A stretch of DNA of 64,000 nucleotides from Euphorbia lathyris (GCF_963576675.1 NC_088916.1:86259501-86323500), one strand, 5' to 3'; shown: positions 23,361-35,799, numbered from the stretch's first letter. The notes: generated by a model not told the origin, from the letters alone. Made by a program: numbers and translations.

Positions 23361-25146
23361 CTGCACAAAAAGAGCAATAGAGAAAAAGAAAATAATTAAC
23401 TCTGTCCATAAATTTCATTACTCATAGGGTTACTACTATTGATTAGTTAGTGATAAACTCTAGTACCTAGAGATCCACCATATTATCATGAAGCTTCTCT
23501 ACATTTTTTTATTTCTCTATTCTGCTTTCTCTATAATAACAAATCTAGCTGCTACAATACCACTGATAGAAGTCCTAAGAGATGCTAGTAGCATCAACTT
23601 TTTCTTTTGTTTATGTTCTAATTTTTTACATGAAAGTATTATTTATGCTCTAATACAAGTATGCACATCAATTATTGTTATTGCAATCACTTTAAGTGTT
23701 ATTTTCATCAATTAAATATTTAATGTGTTCTTAGTTAGACAATCATTTATGATTTCCAAAAATAATATAGAGCATTTCTCATATATCAATATGAATCAAG
23801 AACCTTTTCATTACAGACTAATTAGGAAGTTGGCATAAATCATTTCCATATTTATTATTAAAAGGACCACTAGAAAAAATAGAACACACAAGACTTCTCT
23901 GACAAATTACTCTAACATAATTAGAGAGTAAGAATATGATTAATTATTGCCTATAATGCCATAAGAAATACTTCATTAACCTTTATATAAAGAAAATCAT
24001 ATAATTCATGTTACTTCAAGTAGTAAATATGGGAGAGAAATTTAGAAATCCTATTAAACCCCGACGAATCCATGTTAGGGGCCTGTCCGTCCGACTAGGG
24101 TCTAGCGTTTTTTACAACCTTGCTTATATCAAAGCATAATTTAGAAGGACATCTTTTAAAGTTTTAAAATATCTGACGTGGTTCTAAATATTAGAGCAAA
24201 GACGTTCAGGATCTCTCACCGACTAGAAACAGACACCGGAAACACTATTTTTAAAACATAACCTTGATAAAATATCTTTCAAATGAAAATGGACAGGGAA
24301 ACGAAACTGACACGGACACCTAGTGATGCAAAGGAAAACCGAACTCCGGCGAAAACTAATGCTTTCTACTTACAAGATTTCCATCCTCATTCAAGTTGCC
24401 CTCTAAATTATGTTAATATTTCCCAATTATAAAATATAAAACAAAGCAGAAAACAAAGGATTCCACTGCTTGTTCACTTAGATTGTTAGAATAAAATATG
24501 TGACAGGTCAATTTTAAACATCTTATTCAACATAAAATCAGAGAGAAAAAGTGCTTTTTTTATTAGAAAAGAATTCAACCAAGTGTATGTAAGTAGATAT
24601 ATAATAAGCAAAGACAAAATAGTAGATGAAGTATGTGAGCAATCAACATAGATAACCTTACTCGGCCCAATCAAAAAAATTTAAACTGTTATTATCTAGT
24701 ATACTGATACAAGAGTGTAAATTTGAAATCAATCTGTTAAAATTCACAATAAAAGCTTCATTTCTTTACCATAATACAAACTCTATAGCTTTCAAGCTCA
24801 ACCACGTATCAAGATAGTTATAATCACATACATATAAAAGAAACAAATATTGATCCTTAAAAACAAGGGAGGAACACAAGCAAACCATTGAAGAAGAAAA
24901 ATGGAAAATTTAACAAGAGAAAAGAGTATGAGTCTCAAATTGAAGTCACCTGGAAATGAGAAATAGAGATGATCTCCAGAAATAGAAAAAGCCTGAAGAA
25001 GAAGAGCCATTCATAGAAGCAACCCAAATAGTCCCATAAGCAACCTGATCCAGAGTTATTGGAAAAATCGGGAAAAATCAAAGCCAAAATTAGAAAACGG
25101 AAGATAGGAAAAAGAAGAAACATGAAAAAAAGTGAGTTTTCCTTAC

Positions 25147-25198
25147 TAGAGGGAGTCTCAAAAGGAGGCGAAGACCCAAAACCGGAAACCGTCACCAT
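25147..25198 (-). pseudogene. Gene-like first exon with 5' leader inside the CACTA element
   Basis: Minus-strand ATG at 25198-25196 opens MVTVSGFGSSPPFETPS and runs into a GTAAGG donor (25146 downward). Upstream, about 25200-25330 (minus), is CT-rich with CTCTCTC runs, like a plant 5' leader. It could be the element's own gene or the start of a captured host gene. The following minus-strand stretch to about 24800 stays open but hydrophobic, and is probably intron. Confidence 0.35.
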
Positions 25199-26230
25199 AT
25201 AGAAACAGAATACCGATCATCGGTCAAACGAAGAGAAAAATTGGGTTTTCACTAGAGAGAGGCAGAGGATGCACAGATAGCGGCAAGCCAAACGAGAGGA
25301 TGAAGAGAGAGAGTGAAAAAAAGAATTTATAAGGGATAAGGTTAGGGTTTGATCTGATCCGTTCGATTAAATCAGAACAAACCCTAATTTACCTAAGCTA
25401 CAAAAATTACCACTTTAATCCCTATTTGATTTAAAAGTCCAAACACGTCCTCTCTTTTTTCAAAACTAACAGGGGCTCAATCCTTTTTGCCTCAAATCTT
25501 TTTTCATTTAATTTTCTTTTAATTAACTCTTTTAAATTGTGTTTTGCTTTTTAAGGCAAATTAATTAGTGTTTAGATTAATTAGGTCAATTTTGCATTAC
25601 TTTATTTATTTTTTGATTTTAATTTAATTAATAGATAAATTAGTTTTCATAAATTAATTCATTCTTATATGTAGATTAACTAAAAAGGATTTCTATATTT
25701 TCTTTATGTGTAAGGTAATTTCGATAAATAAAAGTTAGGGATAAGGTGCAAAAATATCCTTAAAGTTTACATCTAAGAGCAATTTTACCCCTAACGTCTA
25801 CAATTGTATAATTTTATCTTTAATGTTAGAAGCCAAAATCAATTTTAGCCGTAACATTGATAAGTTGGGTCAATCTGTGAATTATTCATCAAATTATCTT
25901 CTTGGTCATGAATTTTGTCATCTACACTCACATGTGGGTCAATCGGAGAAATTATTCATCAAATTATTTTAGGGACAATTACAAAACTAGCACTTTTTAA
26001 GGGGTTAGTTTTCATTTCTAATACACTTTCAAAATCACACCAAAACTAACACATTTCACTAACTAAATTCCAACCTTGCCCTTATCTCTAACACTCCGCT
26101 CCCGCTCTTCAACATTCGAACTTCCATCACTCTAACCTAACACCCCTCTATTCCTCTCTCTAACTTTCCGGCGATTCATTGGCCGATTCTGTACATTTCA
26201 TCCGGCGAATCTCTGTTACTTGGAGTTGAC

Positions 26231-27679
26231 ATGGCGAGAACACAAAGCTCAGACAACGAATCGAACTCAGAAGGAAGAACGAAAAAGAGGGTAAATAACT
26301 TGACTTTACATTTGCGTTTCTATCTTCTATTGGATGTACATTTGTTGTGTTTGAGAAGGAACATTTCGTCTCGTTTTGTTTCGTTTACTGCTTCTGGTGT
26401 TAGGGTTTTTTCTGGGTTCGTCTGGTGTTAGAAAGTCATTCGTCGATGTGTATGTTCATCGGCAACCTAATTATAGATAGTACATAGTCATAGACAGCCT
26501 AATGGCCGATAGAACATCCATATCGTCGATCATTTTGCCGATAGAACAGTCATGTCGACGTTATATTGCCGATAGAAACATTCATATCGACGTTATATTG
26601 CCGATAGAACATTCATATCGACGTTATATTGCCGATAGAACATTCATATCGACGAACTATTACTGATAACTCTCTTATTCTAGCATACGGTAGCTCATTC
26701 TAGCTCAACGTTATAATTAGGTTGATTGTATGTTCCCTGATGATATGTCTACAACATTTTTCAGCATGATCGTGTAGACAAGAGGAAGAGAGATGAGCAT
26801 GGCTCTCCTTCGAAGAAGAAAGCCAAGAAGAAATCTGCATATAAATACAAAAAAGCATTTGGAACGGAAAGCGTCATCACGGTTAGGTGTAACCTAGAAG
26901 CAGCAAACCAGATAAATGGGTTGTTAACATCAGACCAACTAAATCTATTTAGGAAGAGTTGCTTCGGCCAGTACTTGGAAATGACCAATACAGTATTTGC
27001 AGGAGTCCTCTGCCATACCGTTTTAACAAGGGAGATCATACGTGAAGACCTCAAACCTAAGGAGCTTTGCTTCAAAGTTAGAGGTGTTGAGTTAAGATTT
27101 GGGGATTGGGAGTTTGGAATCCTAAGTGGGTTACGGTTTGGAGACATGAAAGCATTTCTGGAAAGGTTCAGCGGGATAAATAAGCCATATAGATTTAGGA
27201 ATAAGTTTTTTCCAGGCATCCCTACACCATCCTATAAAGACGTGGAAACAATTATGTTGTATTTTGCCATTGGCTGTGTGTTGGATAACACGCGAGAAAA
27301 AAAAGTTCTTCATTGGGTGTTGGAACTTTCTGAATTTCCAAGATTGTTTAACGAGTTTCCGTGGGGTGTTTGTGGCTGGGATGTGACCTACAGGTCTCTT
27401 GTCAATGGGATAGATGGTGGAAAAGACTGAATTGATCACTTGATCGCTTATAGGGAGAAGTTAAGGATTAACCGTGTCTCATACAACCTATATGGTTTTG
27501 CATACGTATTTCAGGTATGATGTGTGTATATTCTGTATACTAGAAATGTTGGTAATAGGCATAAATAATGAATTGGAACTTTGTTGCAGGCTTGGTTGTT
27601 CGAAGTATGGTTAAACGTGAATTTTTCTAAAATTATACTGTATTTTGTACGAGTTAAAAAAATTCAAATATTTCACCGA
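26231..27679 (+). pseudogene. DUF1985-domain gene (Ulp1-associated type) carried by the Mutator-like element
   Basis: Exon 1 26231-26290 starts MARTQSSDNESNSEGRTKKR, phase 0, GT at 26291. Exon 2 26765-27514 begins after CAG with a basic, nuclear-signal-like stretch (DKRKRDEH, KKKAKKKS) and then the DUF1985 core: FRKSCFGQYL, a short hydrophobic block, LKPKELCFKVRGVELRFGDW, EFGILSGLRFG, and FPWGVCGWDVTYRSL. DUF1985 is frequent in plant transposon-borne genes, often with a Ulp1-like cysteine protease domain; no protease domain is present here. An in-frame TGA at 27428-27430 interrupts the exon, yet coding similarity continues (SYNLYGFAYVFQ) to a proper GT donor. Exon 3 starts at 27590 (AWLFEVW) and soon runs into terminal-repeat sequence, ending in a stop near 27677. 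A leader-like region precedes the ATG. Truncated and interrupted, so probably non-functional. Confidence 0.7.
26505..26660 (+). repeat. 31-bp tandem repeat in intron 1 of the DUF1985 gene
   Basis: About four to five copies of a unit built on GCCGATAGAACATTCATATC then GACGTTATATT. The last copies are nearly identical and the first ones more diverged. It lies wholly within the 474-bp intron between 26290 and 26765. Confidence 0.85.
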
Positions 27680-28619
27680 ATTTAAAAATATTAATCTCCA
27701 ATTCTTTTTTTGAAGCACTAATTCTATTATTAAATCATAAAAAAAATATGATTTTTTTATTTAGAATCAACTTAAATGAAATTGGTGCAGAATAATGAAT
27801 AAAATATATGTGTTTTATAATAATATTTGAAATTGACTCAACTTGATAACCTTAGGGGTAAAATTGTACCATTTTAGACGTTAAGGGTAAAATTGCCCCT
27901 GTCTGTAAATGTTGGAGGGTATTATTGCACCTTATCCCTAAAAGTTATTAAACACCTTAAGAATAAAAAGGCATAAGATACTAAAATGACATTAAGGTTA
28001 TTAGGGAAACATAATTGGACCACCACGTACAAAATAGCACAAATTTAACTACAATATTTATGCAAATAGTGTAAATATAGCCTCGTCTAAATACCACAGA
28101 GACGAAAGTGATGGGATGTTAGGGTTTAATTCATGCAATTTCATAAACGTTAGAGTTAAATTGATGTTATTTTTGTATGTCATTTTGGTACCTTACCCTA
28201 ATAAAAAATAAATTCAAATAGAAATATTAATTTCATAAATTTATCTATAACCAAAATAAAATTAAGCATTCAAGTTAGAATAGTATGATTATTGGTTTAA
28301 AAATGTGAGAATATATTTATTTTTCGAAAATTAATTGTTTTGACGGAACTCCGTCAGTAGATACGTCAGAAATTTTTGACGGAATGTATTCCATCAAATA
28401 TTTCCGTCAGTACGTTTGACGGAATATACCGTCAATATAAAATGTCAAAAGAATGGCGGGAATGTTCCCGCCATAATATTTTGACGTAATGACTATTCCG
28501 TCAATAGAATCCGTCAGAACTATTTGACGGATTACTTTTGACGGAATTCCGTCAAACATTACTGACGGTTTTAATTCCGTCAGAAAATTCCGTCAGTAAT
28601 CAGGATTTTTCTTATAGTG

Positions 28620-30459
28620 CGTAGTCTGAGTACTTCACGGGTCGGTCCAACTACACGTAGTCGTCATTGCAAGAGTAAATCATTAGCCGTATACAATTAG
28701 AGTCGTTGTTTATCATAATTATAACTTATCGCCATTCATATCACTTCGTGGAGTTTTCGCTACATAAATCTGTTTCGTCACTAGTTAGGAGTAGTTTGTA
28801 GTCGGTTCTTACATTAACCCCTAAAGTATTCACCGCTTAAATAACATACGAAACCGAGTCGTCTAATATTTGTACTTATAAATCCCGTGGATTCGATACC
28901 CGGTCTTAACCGGATTATTACTTGATACGACGGGGTACACTTGCCCCTAAATAGTCGTAGCGTCTAGTAGAGTTAAAGTAATTTATAAAGATCACATCTG
29001 TAGACATAACGCACTTATCGTAATATACATATTTCATCGTAGAAACTCTACACCCATAGGCGTCGTGCCACATCAAGTTTTTATACTGTCCGCGGACAGC
29101 AGCCTCGTCGTTGTCCCGGGTCCGTCAAAAATTCAGAATTAGTGTAATTTTGAATTTAACGGGACTGGTTTTAATCTTTAAAATTTTTCACTAGTATTTT
29201 TAATAAAATCAGGGCCCTAATACCGTTTAATTTATTAAACGTGTCTTGAATGATATTAATTGGTATTAAAACATTTTTTTATTGGCATGTATATTTAATT
29301 TTAATCGAATTGATAATTTGTGTAAAATTGAGTATGGTTAATTTTTGAACTGGCCCAATAGACCGTGACACCGGTTTAAATTGGGAGTGCTAAATTTTAG
29401 ATATGTGACGACCCTAAAATTCAGTGAGAGCGAAATTGTAATTTTGCATACAAATGGATGTTAACCGTTTGGGCCTTTATGGGCCTTAGTCACATATGGT
29501 AAAATTGGCGATTTCACCCTAAGTAACTCGGCTTAACTTTATTAGATGATTTTGGAATGCCATGATCATGCATTATATTTATATGTCTTACCGTACAACA
29601 ATGTCTTATAGAGTTCTATGGGTCCTAAATTAAAGTCAGCTTGTAATTTAATTTATTTTGGAAAATAAGGTCTGCGTACCATTCTTTCATTAATGTAATT
29701 TTAGAATAGGTTCTATTCATAAAAAAATTGTAATTGGATGTGAAGCAGCACAGATGGCCCAAGCCCATGGTGGGAGCCCAAGAAGACTTGAAGCAAGCCC
29801 GTGAAGATTAGATAGTATATCTAGTTTCACTAGGATGTATTATAAGGCCCATAGAGTCTCTATGTTTATTTTGATTATACAATTTCTTAGTATAACATGA
29901 AACATAAGTAGCAACAATCACCAGATCATCACCCGCGATAATTATATGTTAAAGCCGTATCACTTAATTATTCCGAATAATGAAATATTGAGTCGTTTAA
30001 AAGTGCTTTCCAGATTCACACCTCTTCCTCCCAAGTAGTGCTACATTGTATGACGTGCCCTAGCAGGTATGCTGTAGTAATTAGTGGGCCGTCGAGGGTT
30101 AGGATACTTCGGTATGGCTAACACGTGTATGGTGTTGGACTCAACGTGGGTAGCATTAGCTCAGAGCGGGCCCTAAGCATAGATAGGCTAAGTGTCACAA
30201 AGCCCATCAAACCAAGAGTCCTTGCGGAGGATTGGATAGTTTATCCTACCAAATCGTCAATGGTCGACGCGGAGCCCTAGCTCGGTCGATTGTTGATGGA
30301 TTGTCGATCTTGGTCAAGACAGCCAAATAAATATCACCAATAACAAATTAAAATGGATTATTAATTTGATCTCTGGCTTAAGCCCTTTATTCTAACTCTA
30401 ACGTAATCTTTCCACGTAGATTAAACTCCACATCAAAATTACACGAAAAAGAAAATTAA
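28620..30459 (+). other. Non-coding leader region upstream of the copia gag, with foreign 5' part
   Basis: No gene. 28620-29085 contains a phrase (ATTCGATACCCGGTCTTAAC near 28893) like the 3' part of gypsy-type LTRs. 29086-29213 repeats the copia leader found at 35605-35733. From there to the gag start the sequence is non-coding and presumably leader. The expected 5' LTR of the copia element is absent. Confidence 0.45.
29086..29213 (+). repeat. Copia leader repeat, upstream copy
   Basis: Starts at the palindrome CTGTCCGCGGACAG and matches 35605-35733 with few differences (CAGCAGYCTCGTCGTTGTCC, then GTCCGTCAAAAATTCAGAAT). In the second location this sequence lies downstream of an LTR and primer-binding site, so here it marks the leader of the copia element whose gag starts at 30460. 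Confidence 0.85.
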
Positions 30460-33400
30460 ATGGCTGCAACAAGCAACAACTCACTCAGACCACTCTTGGA
30501 AAAGGAAAAGCTCTCAGGGACTAATTTCCTTGACTGGTCCAGGAACTTGCAAATAGTTCTTAGACACGAGTCGAAGGAATATGTGCTGACCGATGCCTTA
30601 TAAGCAGCTCGTCCTGCAGGTCGGGGCGTAACCACTGATCAAATGGCGGGGTACGACCGACATGTTAAGGATGACAAAGATGTGTCATGCATTATGCTGG
30701 GTACCATGGTTCCTGATCTTCAGAAACAGTTCATGGAGCAGCACGCCTTTGAGATCATGGATCAACTCAAAACGATGTTCCAAGATCAAGATCGTCAGGA
30801 AATATAATTGACAACAAAGGCGCTATGCAGCACTATGATGCAAGCGGGGACTTCTGTTAGCACACATGTGCTAAAGTTGAAGGGTTTTATTGACACATTG
30901 TCAAGGCTTGGCTCACCAGTGCATGCACAACTAGCAGTCGACATTATTCTTGGATCACTTCTGGCATCCTACAATTAGTTTATCATGCACTACCACATGT
31001 AGGGCGTTGATAAGTCTGTAGTAGAATTGCATGGCATGTTGAAACTTGCTGAGCAATCCTACAAGAGGACTCCAGAAGTGTTGCTGGTTAACAAAGGGAA
31101 CGTACCTAAGGGAAAGGCCAAGTCCAAGTCCAAAGCAAAGGCCCAAAAGGTCAAGCCCAAGGCTAGGAAGGCGGCAGCTTCTAAAGGTAGGTTGGCCTCA
31201 GCAGATGATATCTGTCATGAGTGTAATGAGAAGGGACACTAGAAAAATGCGTGTCCAGAGCTAAGGGAGAAATAGAAGGATGAAGCTTCTGGTTCAGGTA
31301 TTTATGTTGTTGAATTTAATCTGGCTATTTCTACATCTTGGGTTTTAAACATTAGATGTGGTACTCACATTTGTTCAAATGTGCAGGGACAAAGAAATAG
31401 GAGATTGCTGGGATCTGGTGAAGTGGATCTTCGAGTCGACAATGGTGCTCATGTAGAGGCCCTAAAGATCGAAGATTATTCTTAGAGATACTTAGTGGAT
31501 TAGTTTTAGAAATTAGAAATTGCTATCTTATACATGCAATGCGCAGGAATATTATTTCAGTTTCTATGTTGGATATTTATGGTTTTAATTTTAATGTTGG
31601 ACGTGGTATGATTTCTATACATCGTGGCAATATTGTTTATGGAACCGCATTTCTAGAAAATGGTTTGTATAACCTTGATCTAAAACATAGTGAATCAATC
31701 TATAACATAAATGCTAAAAGGATTAAGACTAATGAACTAAATCCTACATATATCTGGCACTGTCGTCTTGGCCATATAAATGAGAAACACATAACTAGGC
31801 TTTACTCTAGTGGAGCGCTAGGGTCATTCGACATGCAGTCTTATGACACGTGTGAATCTTGTTTAAGGGGGAAGATGATAAAGGCGCCTTTCACCAAACT
31901 GGTGTAAGGACCACGTAGCTGTTGGAGCTAATACACTCAAACGTATGCGGTCCAAGCACCAGTGCTAGATCTGATTTTCTGTACTTTGTTACCTTCACAG
32001 ATGACTATAGCCAGCATGGGTATGTGTATCTGATGAAACATAAATCTGAAACTCTTATGAGATTCAAAGATTTCAAAAATGAAGTAGAAAATCAACTTGG
32101 TAAGAAAGTAAAAGCTCTCCGGTCGGATAGAGGGGGCGAATACTTGAGCCAAGAGTTTGTCTCATTCTTGAGAGAGTGTGGGATCGTTTCCCAACTCACT
32201 CCTCCTGGTACACCCCAATGGAATGGAGTGTCAAAAGGAGGAACAGGACCCTGCTCGACATGGTCCACTCAATGATGAGTCAAGCTTCCCTCCCTATCTC
32301 CTTTTAGGGATTTGCTTTGGAAACTGCTACTCATATAATTAACAATACACCGAGCAAGGCAGTTGAAGGAACACCATATGAATTATGGACAGGCCGAAAG
32401 CCCAACGTTTCCTTCATGAAGATTTGGGGCTTTGATGCACATGTGAAGAAATTGATAAGTGGCAAACTAGAGTCCAGATCTGTTAAATGCCAGTTCGTGG
32501 GTTACCCTAAGGAAACTAAGGGTTATTACTTCTACAACCCAGCTGAGAATAAAACATTCGTGGCTAGGTTTGCAATCTTTTTGGAAAAGGAATTCTTTTC
32601 CAAAGTAAACAGTGGGAGTGATATTGATCTTGTTGAGATTCAAGACTCACAAACTCCTGCAGCTTATGCTGAGGATGCTTTAGGAACCAATATAGATCCT
32701 CAAAACATTGAGGAGGCTAAACTGGTTATACAGGTGGTGTTTCAAGTAGATTCGTATAAAATTCTGATGAACCCTGTGTATATATGAAATTCAGTGGGAG
32801 CATATCCACTTTCCTCATTGGAGGCAATATATTAACACTGCAAGATCAAGCAATGGTTGAGTAAATGCTTCATAATGAAAGACTTAGGAGAAGCCGATCA
32901 AGATCTACAAGTTTGATCCAACTGACTTCTAGGCTTGAGTCATGCATCGTACATAGACAAGAATCCATCATGTACTCTATGTTATGTACAAGGCCAGATG
33001 TTGCGTGTTGCACCAAACATGACTAGTCGGTGCCAGTCAGATCCCGATAAGGAACACTAGAAGATAGTCAAGGCAATCCTGAAGTACCTCAACCATACCA
33101 AGGATGTTTTTATTAGTATTTGATGAGTAGGAGGAATGGCAATATCAGGTTACACTGACCAAGGTTTTAAGGATGATAACCAGTCACATACTGGGTATGG
33201 TTTTCTCCTGAATGGCGATGCCATTAGTTGGAGATCCTTGAAGTAGCCAACCATTGCCGATTCTATAATGGAAGCTAAGTACATCGTTGCATGCGATGAT
33301 GCAGAGGAAGAAGTTTGGATTAAGAAGTTCATAACCGATTTAGGAGTAGGTCAAAACTCTCCTAAGATCAGTTGATGTTTTCTGTGACAATAATGCGGCC

Positions 33401-33590
33401 ATAGCACAAGCATGGATCCATGTCACACAAGAGATCCAAATGCGTACTTAGATAGTAACACCTTACCCGGTAACATTACATTGTAGAGGGTTCATACTGA
33501 AAACAATGTCGTTGGTCAGTGTACCAAGGCAATTGGTAGTACTGGATCTATAGTGTTTAGGGTAATACCCTCTTGGAACTAGTTCAAGTG
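30460..33590 (+). pseudogene. Ty1-copia gag-pol, heavily degraded
   Basis: ATG at 30460 opens a copia gag (LRPLLEKEKLSGTNFLDWSR), followed by a zinc-knuckle region at 31212-31257 (CHECNEKGH, a stop, then ACPE). A protease trace lies at about 31330-31480. The integrase has its zinc-binding HHCC block (WHCRLGHINEKH, CESCLRGK; 31755-31890) and core 31922-32275 with RSDRGGEY; the first catalytic Asp of the usual HTDVCGP is replaced in HSNVCGP. The reverse-transcriptase core, including its YVDD box, is missing around 32780-32830, where sequence jumps to its last part. RNase H remains at about 33140-33350 (SGYTDQGFKDDNQSHTGYGF). Stops and shifts occur throughout (for example 30601, 30805, 31240, 31272). 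Gene order (integrase before RT) fixes the Copia assignment. Confidence 0.9.
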
Positions 33591-33597
33591 GGAGATA

Positions 33598-35253
33598 TGT
33601 GCCCTAGTTCATAGGCATTGGTTCTTATAAAATGTATTTGTGTCACATTAATAAAGGCATTAATCTAGTTCATTTATATCTTGTGCTATAATATGAATAG
33701 AGAATCCATTGATTGATAATCGTAAAACCATATCCCAAGTCTATTCTATCATGGGAATGATTAGGACCACAGACTTGTATATTCGACGACTGTATGGTAG
33801 TAATTGATACTAGCCATAGCACTTGATAAGTCAGTTGTGAATATGGGTACATGTTGTATACATGTGACTGGATCGATCCGCTCGAGAAAACTACATGGTG
33901 GTTGTGTCATTAGTTTTCTTAAATAGGTCTCTAACTGTCTTCGGACCAGATTTCATTATAATATCAATGTTGGATCCGGTTCACTTTGACATACGCCTAA
34001 CAGGTCTGTAACAGGATGCCAAATACGGGTATGATTGGGTGAACATATGAACACATTAGTATTGATAGTGAAGTGATGGAATTACCACTCACATAACAGT
34101 GAGATGATATCACAGGCCACTTGATAAGTGAGATTGATAAGTGTGTGGCCACACCCTGATAAGTAGTTTACTTATCTAATTCATTAATCTACTTAAGATC
34201 AAGAAATATCATAAACATCAGAGATGATGACAGCCGCCATGTCTCTAGTTTATAATATCGATATCAAATGGTAAAAGAAGTTAAAGAGATAACTACAGGG
34301 TCTCTGCATCTTTAGACTGCTGAAATAGTTGTATTGGTTAGGGGCAGTAATAGTTTGCTAGAATCCACTTACTGTTTATGGCCGTGAGCCCACTGCTAAC
34401 TAAGAACAGTCCCATAGGATGATGCACACTGAACATCTGAGTTAGAACTTATAGAACGGTACACTGGAGGGATGAGATTAATTGATTGGTTGACAGTAAA
34501 ATGTCAAGGTAATTAATTGGTGATTAATTAATTGATTAATTGATACTTTGTATCAATGTAATTGATTAATGGATTTAGGCGTTGAGTATTTAATTGGTTA
34601 ATTAGTTTACGGGATGCAATTAATTAATTTTTAAATTAATGAAATTACATTCGTGAATGATTAATCAAACTAATACGTCATTTTATTAATTGGTGCTATT
34701 TATTTAATTGGGGTGATTCAATTTAATCTAATTGTAACTGATTGCATAGAATAAATACTATTGGTATTTATTCGAGTGATTATGTTAGGATTAGATTAGT
34801 TTTGTAATTAACCAATTAACCTTAATTGGTTTAGAAATAACTACACTATATATAATAAAAGCCTAAAACATAAACCTATCCAATTCATATATGTATTCGG
34901 CGGCCACAGGAAGGAAAATCAAAAATTGATTTTCGCAGCCACCACATAGTTTGAGAAAGTGTGTTTTTTTGGTTAATATCACAATCTCTCCAGTTCATCC
35001 TTCGTTCTTCGACTAGCATCGGTTCTGGCTCAATAGCTGTTCGTGCACCTAACTACGGAGATCTTGCTATCTTGTGGATTCTTCAGCCGTCTCTAAAAGA
35101 GACAGTCCGGGTATGTCTATATCCCTAAACGGATCAAAAGGTTTTGTTCAATCAATGGTTAACGGACAAAGATCATATTAAAGGGATTAGAAATAAATTT
35201 TAAACCGCAATTCCGCTGCGCTACAGTTGATTAACTGGCAATAATCTCTAACA
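33598..35253 (+). repeat. Copia 3' LTR, 1,656 bp
   Basis: Preceded by the polypurine-like tract CAAGTGGGAGA and starting TGTGCCCTAG; it ends CTCTAACA, immediately before a primer-binding site. It is AT-rich at 34480-34700, with repeated TAATTGATTAATT words. No other copy of this LTR is in the window, so element age cannot be estimated from LTR divergence. Confidence 0.75.
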
Positions 35254-35271
35254 GTTGTATCAGAGCCGTGG
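35254..35271 (+). promoter_or_regulatory. Primer-binding site (initiator-Met tRNA type) of a second copia copy
   Basis: GTTGTATCAGAGCCGTGG directly follows the LTR end CA. It differs by one base from the common TGGTATCAGAGCC. Finding a primer-binding site and leader downstream of the 3' LTR means the LTR is shared by two tandem element copies. The second is cut off near 35733. Confidence 0.75.
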
Positions 35272-35514
35272 TTTAGTCCGTTTTGATTGATTGAAAATTA
35301 ATAAGATTTGGTTTTTATTATTTTTCCAAATCAGTTTTGAAATTTCCTATTTAATTCCTCGTGTAGAAATTGTTCTAGGAAGTTTTCTATTTTATTTATG
35401 TCTGTATTTTGTTGTGTTTGGTTCTGAAATTATTTCTAGAATAATAAATTTAAAAAAAAATACAGCAGTTTTATTTACACAGTAAATAAAAAAAAATAGT
35501 TTCGGAAACCGAAT

Positions 35515-35733
35515 AGCAGTCGCGGACTGCTATCCACGAACAGCAGGCTGTTGTTGGACGGACAGCAGCACTATTGCTGTCCGCTAGACAGTAGCCATGG
35601 GGTTGCTGTCCGCGGACAGCAGTCTCGTCGTTGTCCCTGGTCCGTCAAAAATTCAGAATTAGTGTAATTTTGGATTTAACTGGACTGGTTTTAATCTTTA
35701 TAATTTTTCACGGGTATTTTTAATATCCTAAAA
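35515..35733 (+). repeat. Palindrome-rich copia leader, downstream copy
   Basis: Contains AGCAGTCGCGGACTGCT (35515-35531; 7-bp arms) and the perfect 16-bp palindrome GCTGTCCGCGGACAGC (35605-35620), plus several CAGCAG/CTGCTG and GCTGTCC/GGACAGC words able to pair among themselves. The last 129 bp match 29086-29213. It ends about 57 bp upstream of the F-box TATA box. Confidence 0.85.
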
Positions 35734-35789
35734 ATTTGTAATTTACCCTAAAAATATCCAAAATACCATTGTCAGGGTTGTAGTACATG

Positions 35790-35799
35790 TATAAAAAGG
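35790..35799 (+). promoter_or_regulatory. TATA box of the F-box locus
   Basis: TATAAAAAGG lies 68 bp before the ATG at 35858, a normal spacing for a plant promoter with a short leader. The retroelement leader ends just upstream, so the distal promoter has been replaced by retroelement sequence. Confidence 0.5.

Larger units (their letters stand above)
25738..27938 (+). mobile_element. Mutator-like element (Pack-MULE type) nested in the CACTA element
   Basis: A 2,201-bp element with ends GGGATAAGGTGCAAAAATAT and, inverted, GGGATAAGGTGCAATAATAC. Inverted similarity continues about 90 bp (CAATTTTACCC..TAACGTCTA words). It is flanked by a perfect 9-bp duplication TAAAAGTTA at 25729-25737 and 27939-27947. 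It lacks a recognised transposase and carries a DUF1985-type gene. The termini are of the same family as the 418-bp MITE at 2525-2942, which may be a deletion derivative of the same lineage. Confidence 0.9.
22364..28619. mobile_element. CACTA (En/Spm) element, 6.26 kb, non-autonomous
   Basis: The left end CACTACTAGAAAATACCTG and the right end, whose complement reads CACTATAAGAAAAATCCTG, match inverted over about 35 bp, continuing TTACTGACG. Both subterminal regions (22380-22625 and 28335-28615) are filled with TGACGGAAT/ATTCCGTCA words in both orientations, the expected transposase-binding arrays. No TNPD-type transposase was recognised. It contains a nested Mutator-like element (25738-27938) and minus-strand gene-like exons. 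Flanking 3-bp sequences do not match (GAC on the left, CGT on the right). The interrupted LTR does not resume after 28619, so the right flank has been rearranged. Confidence 0.85.
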
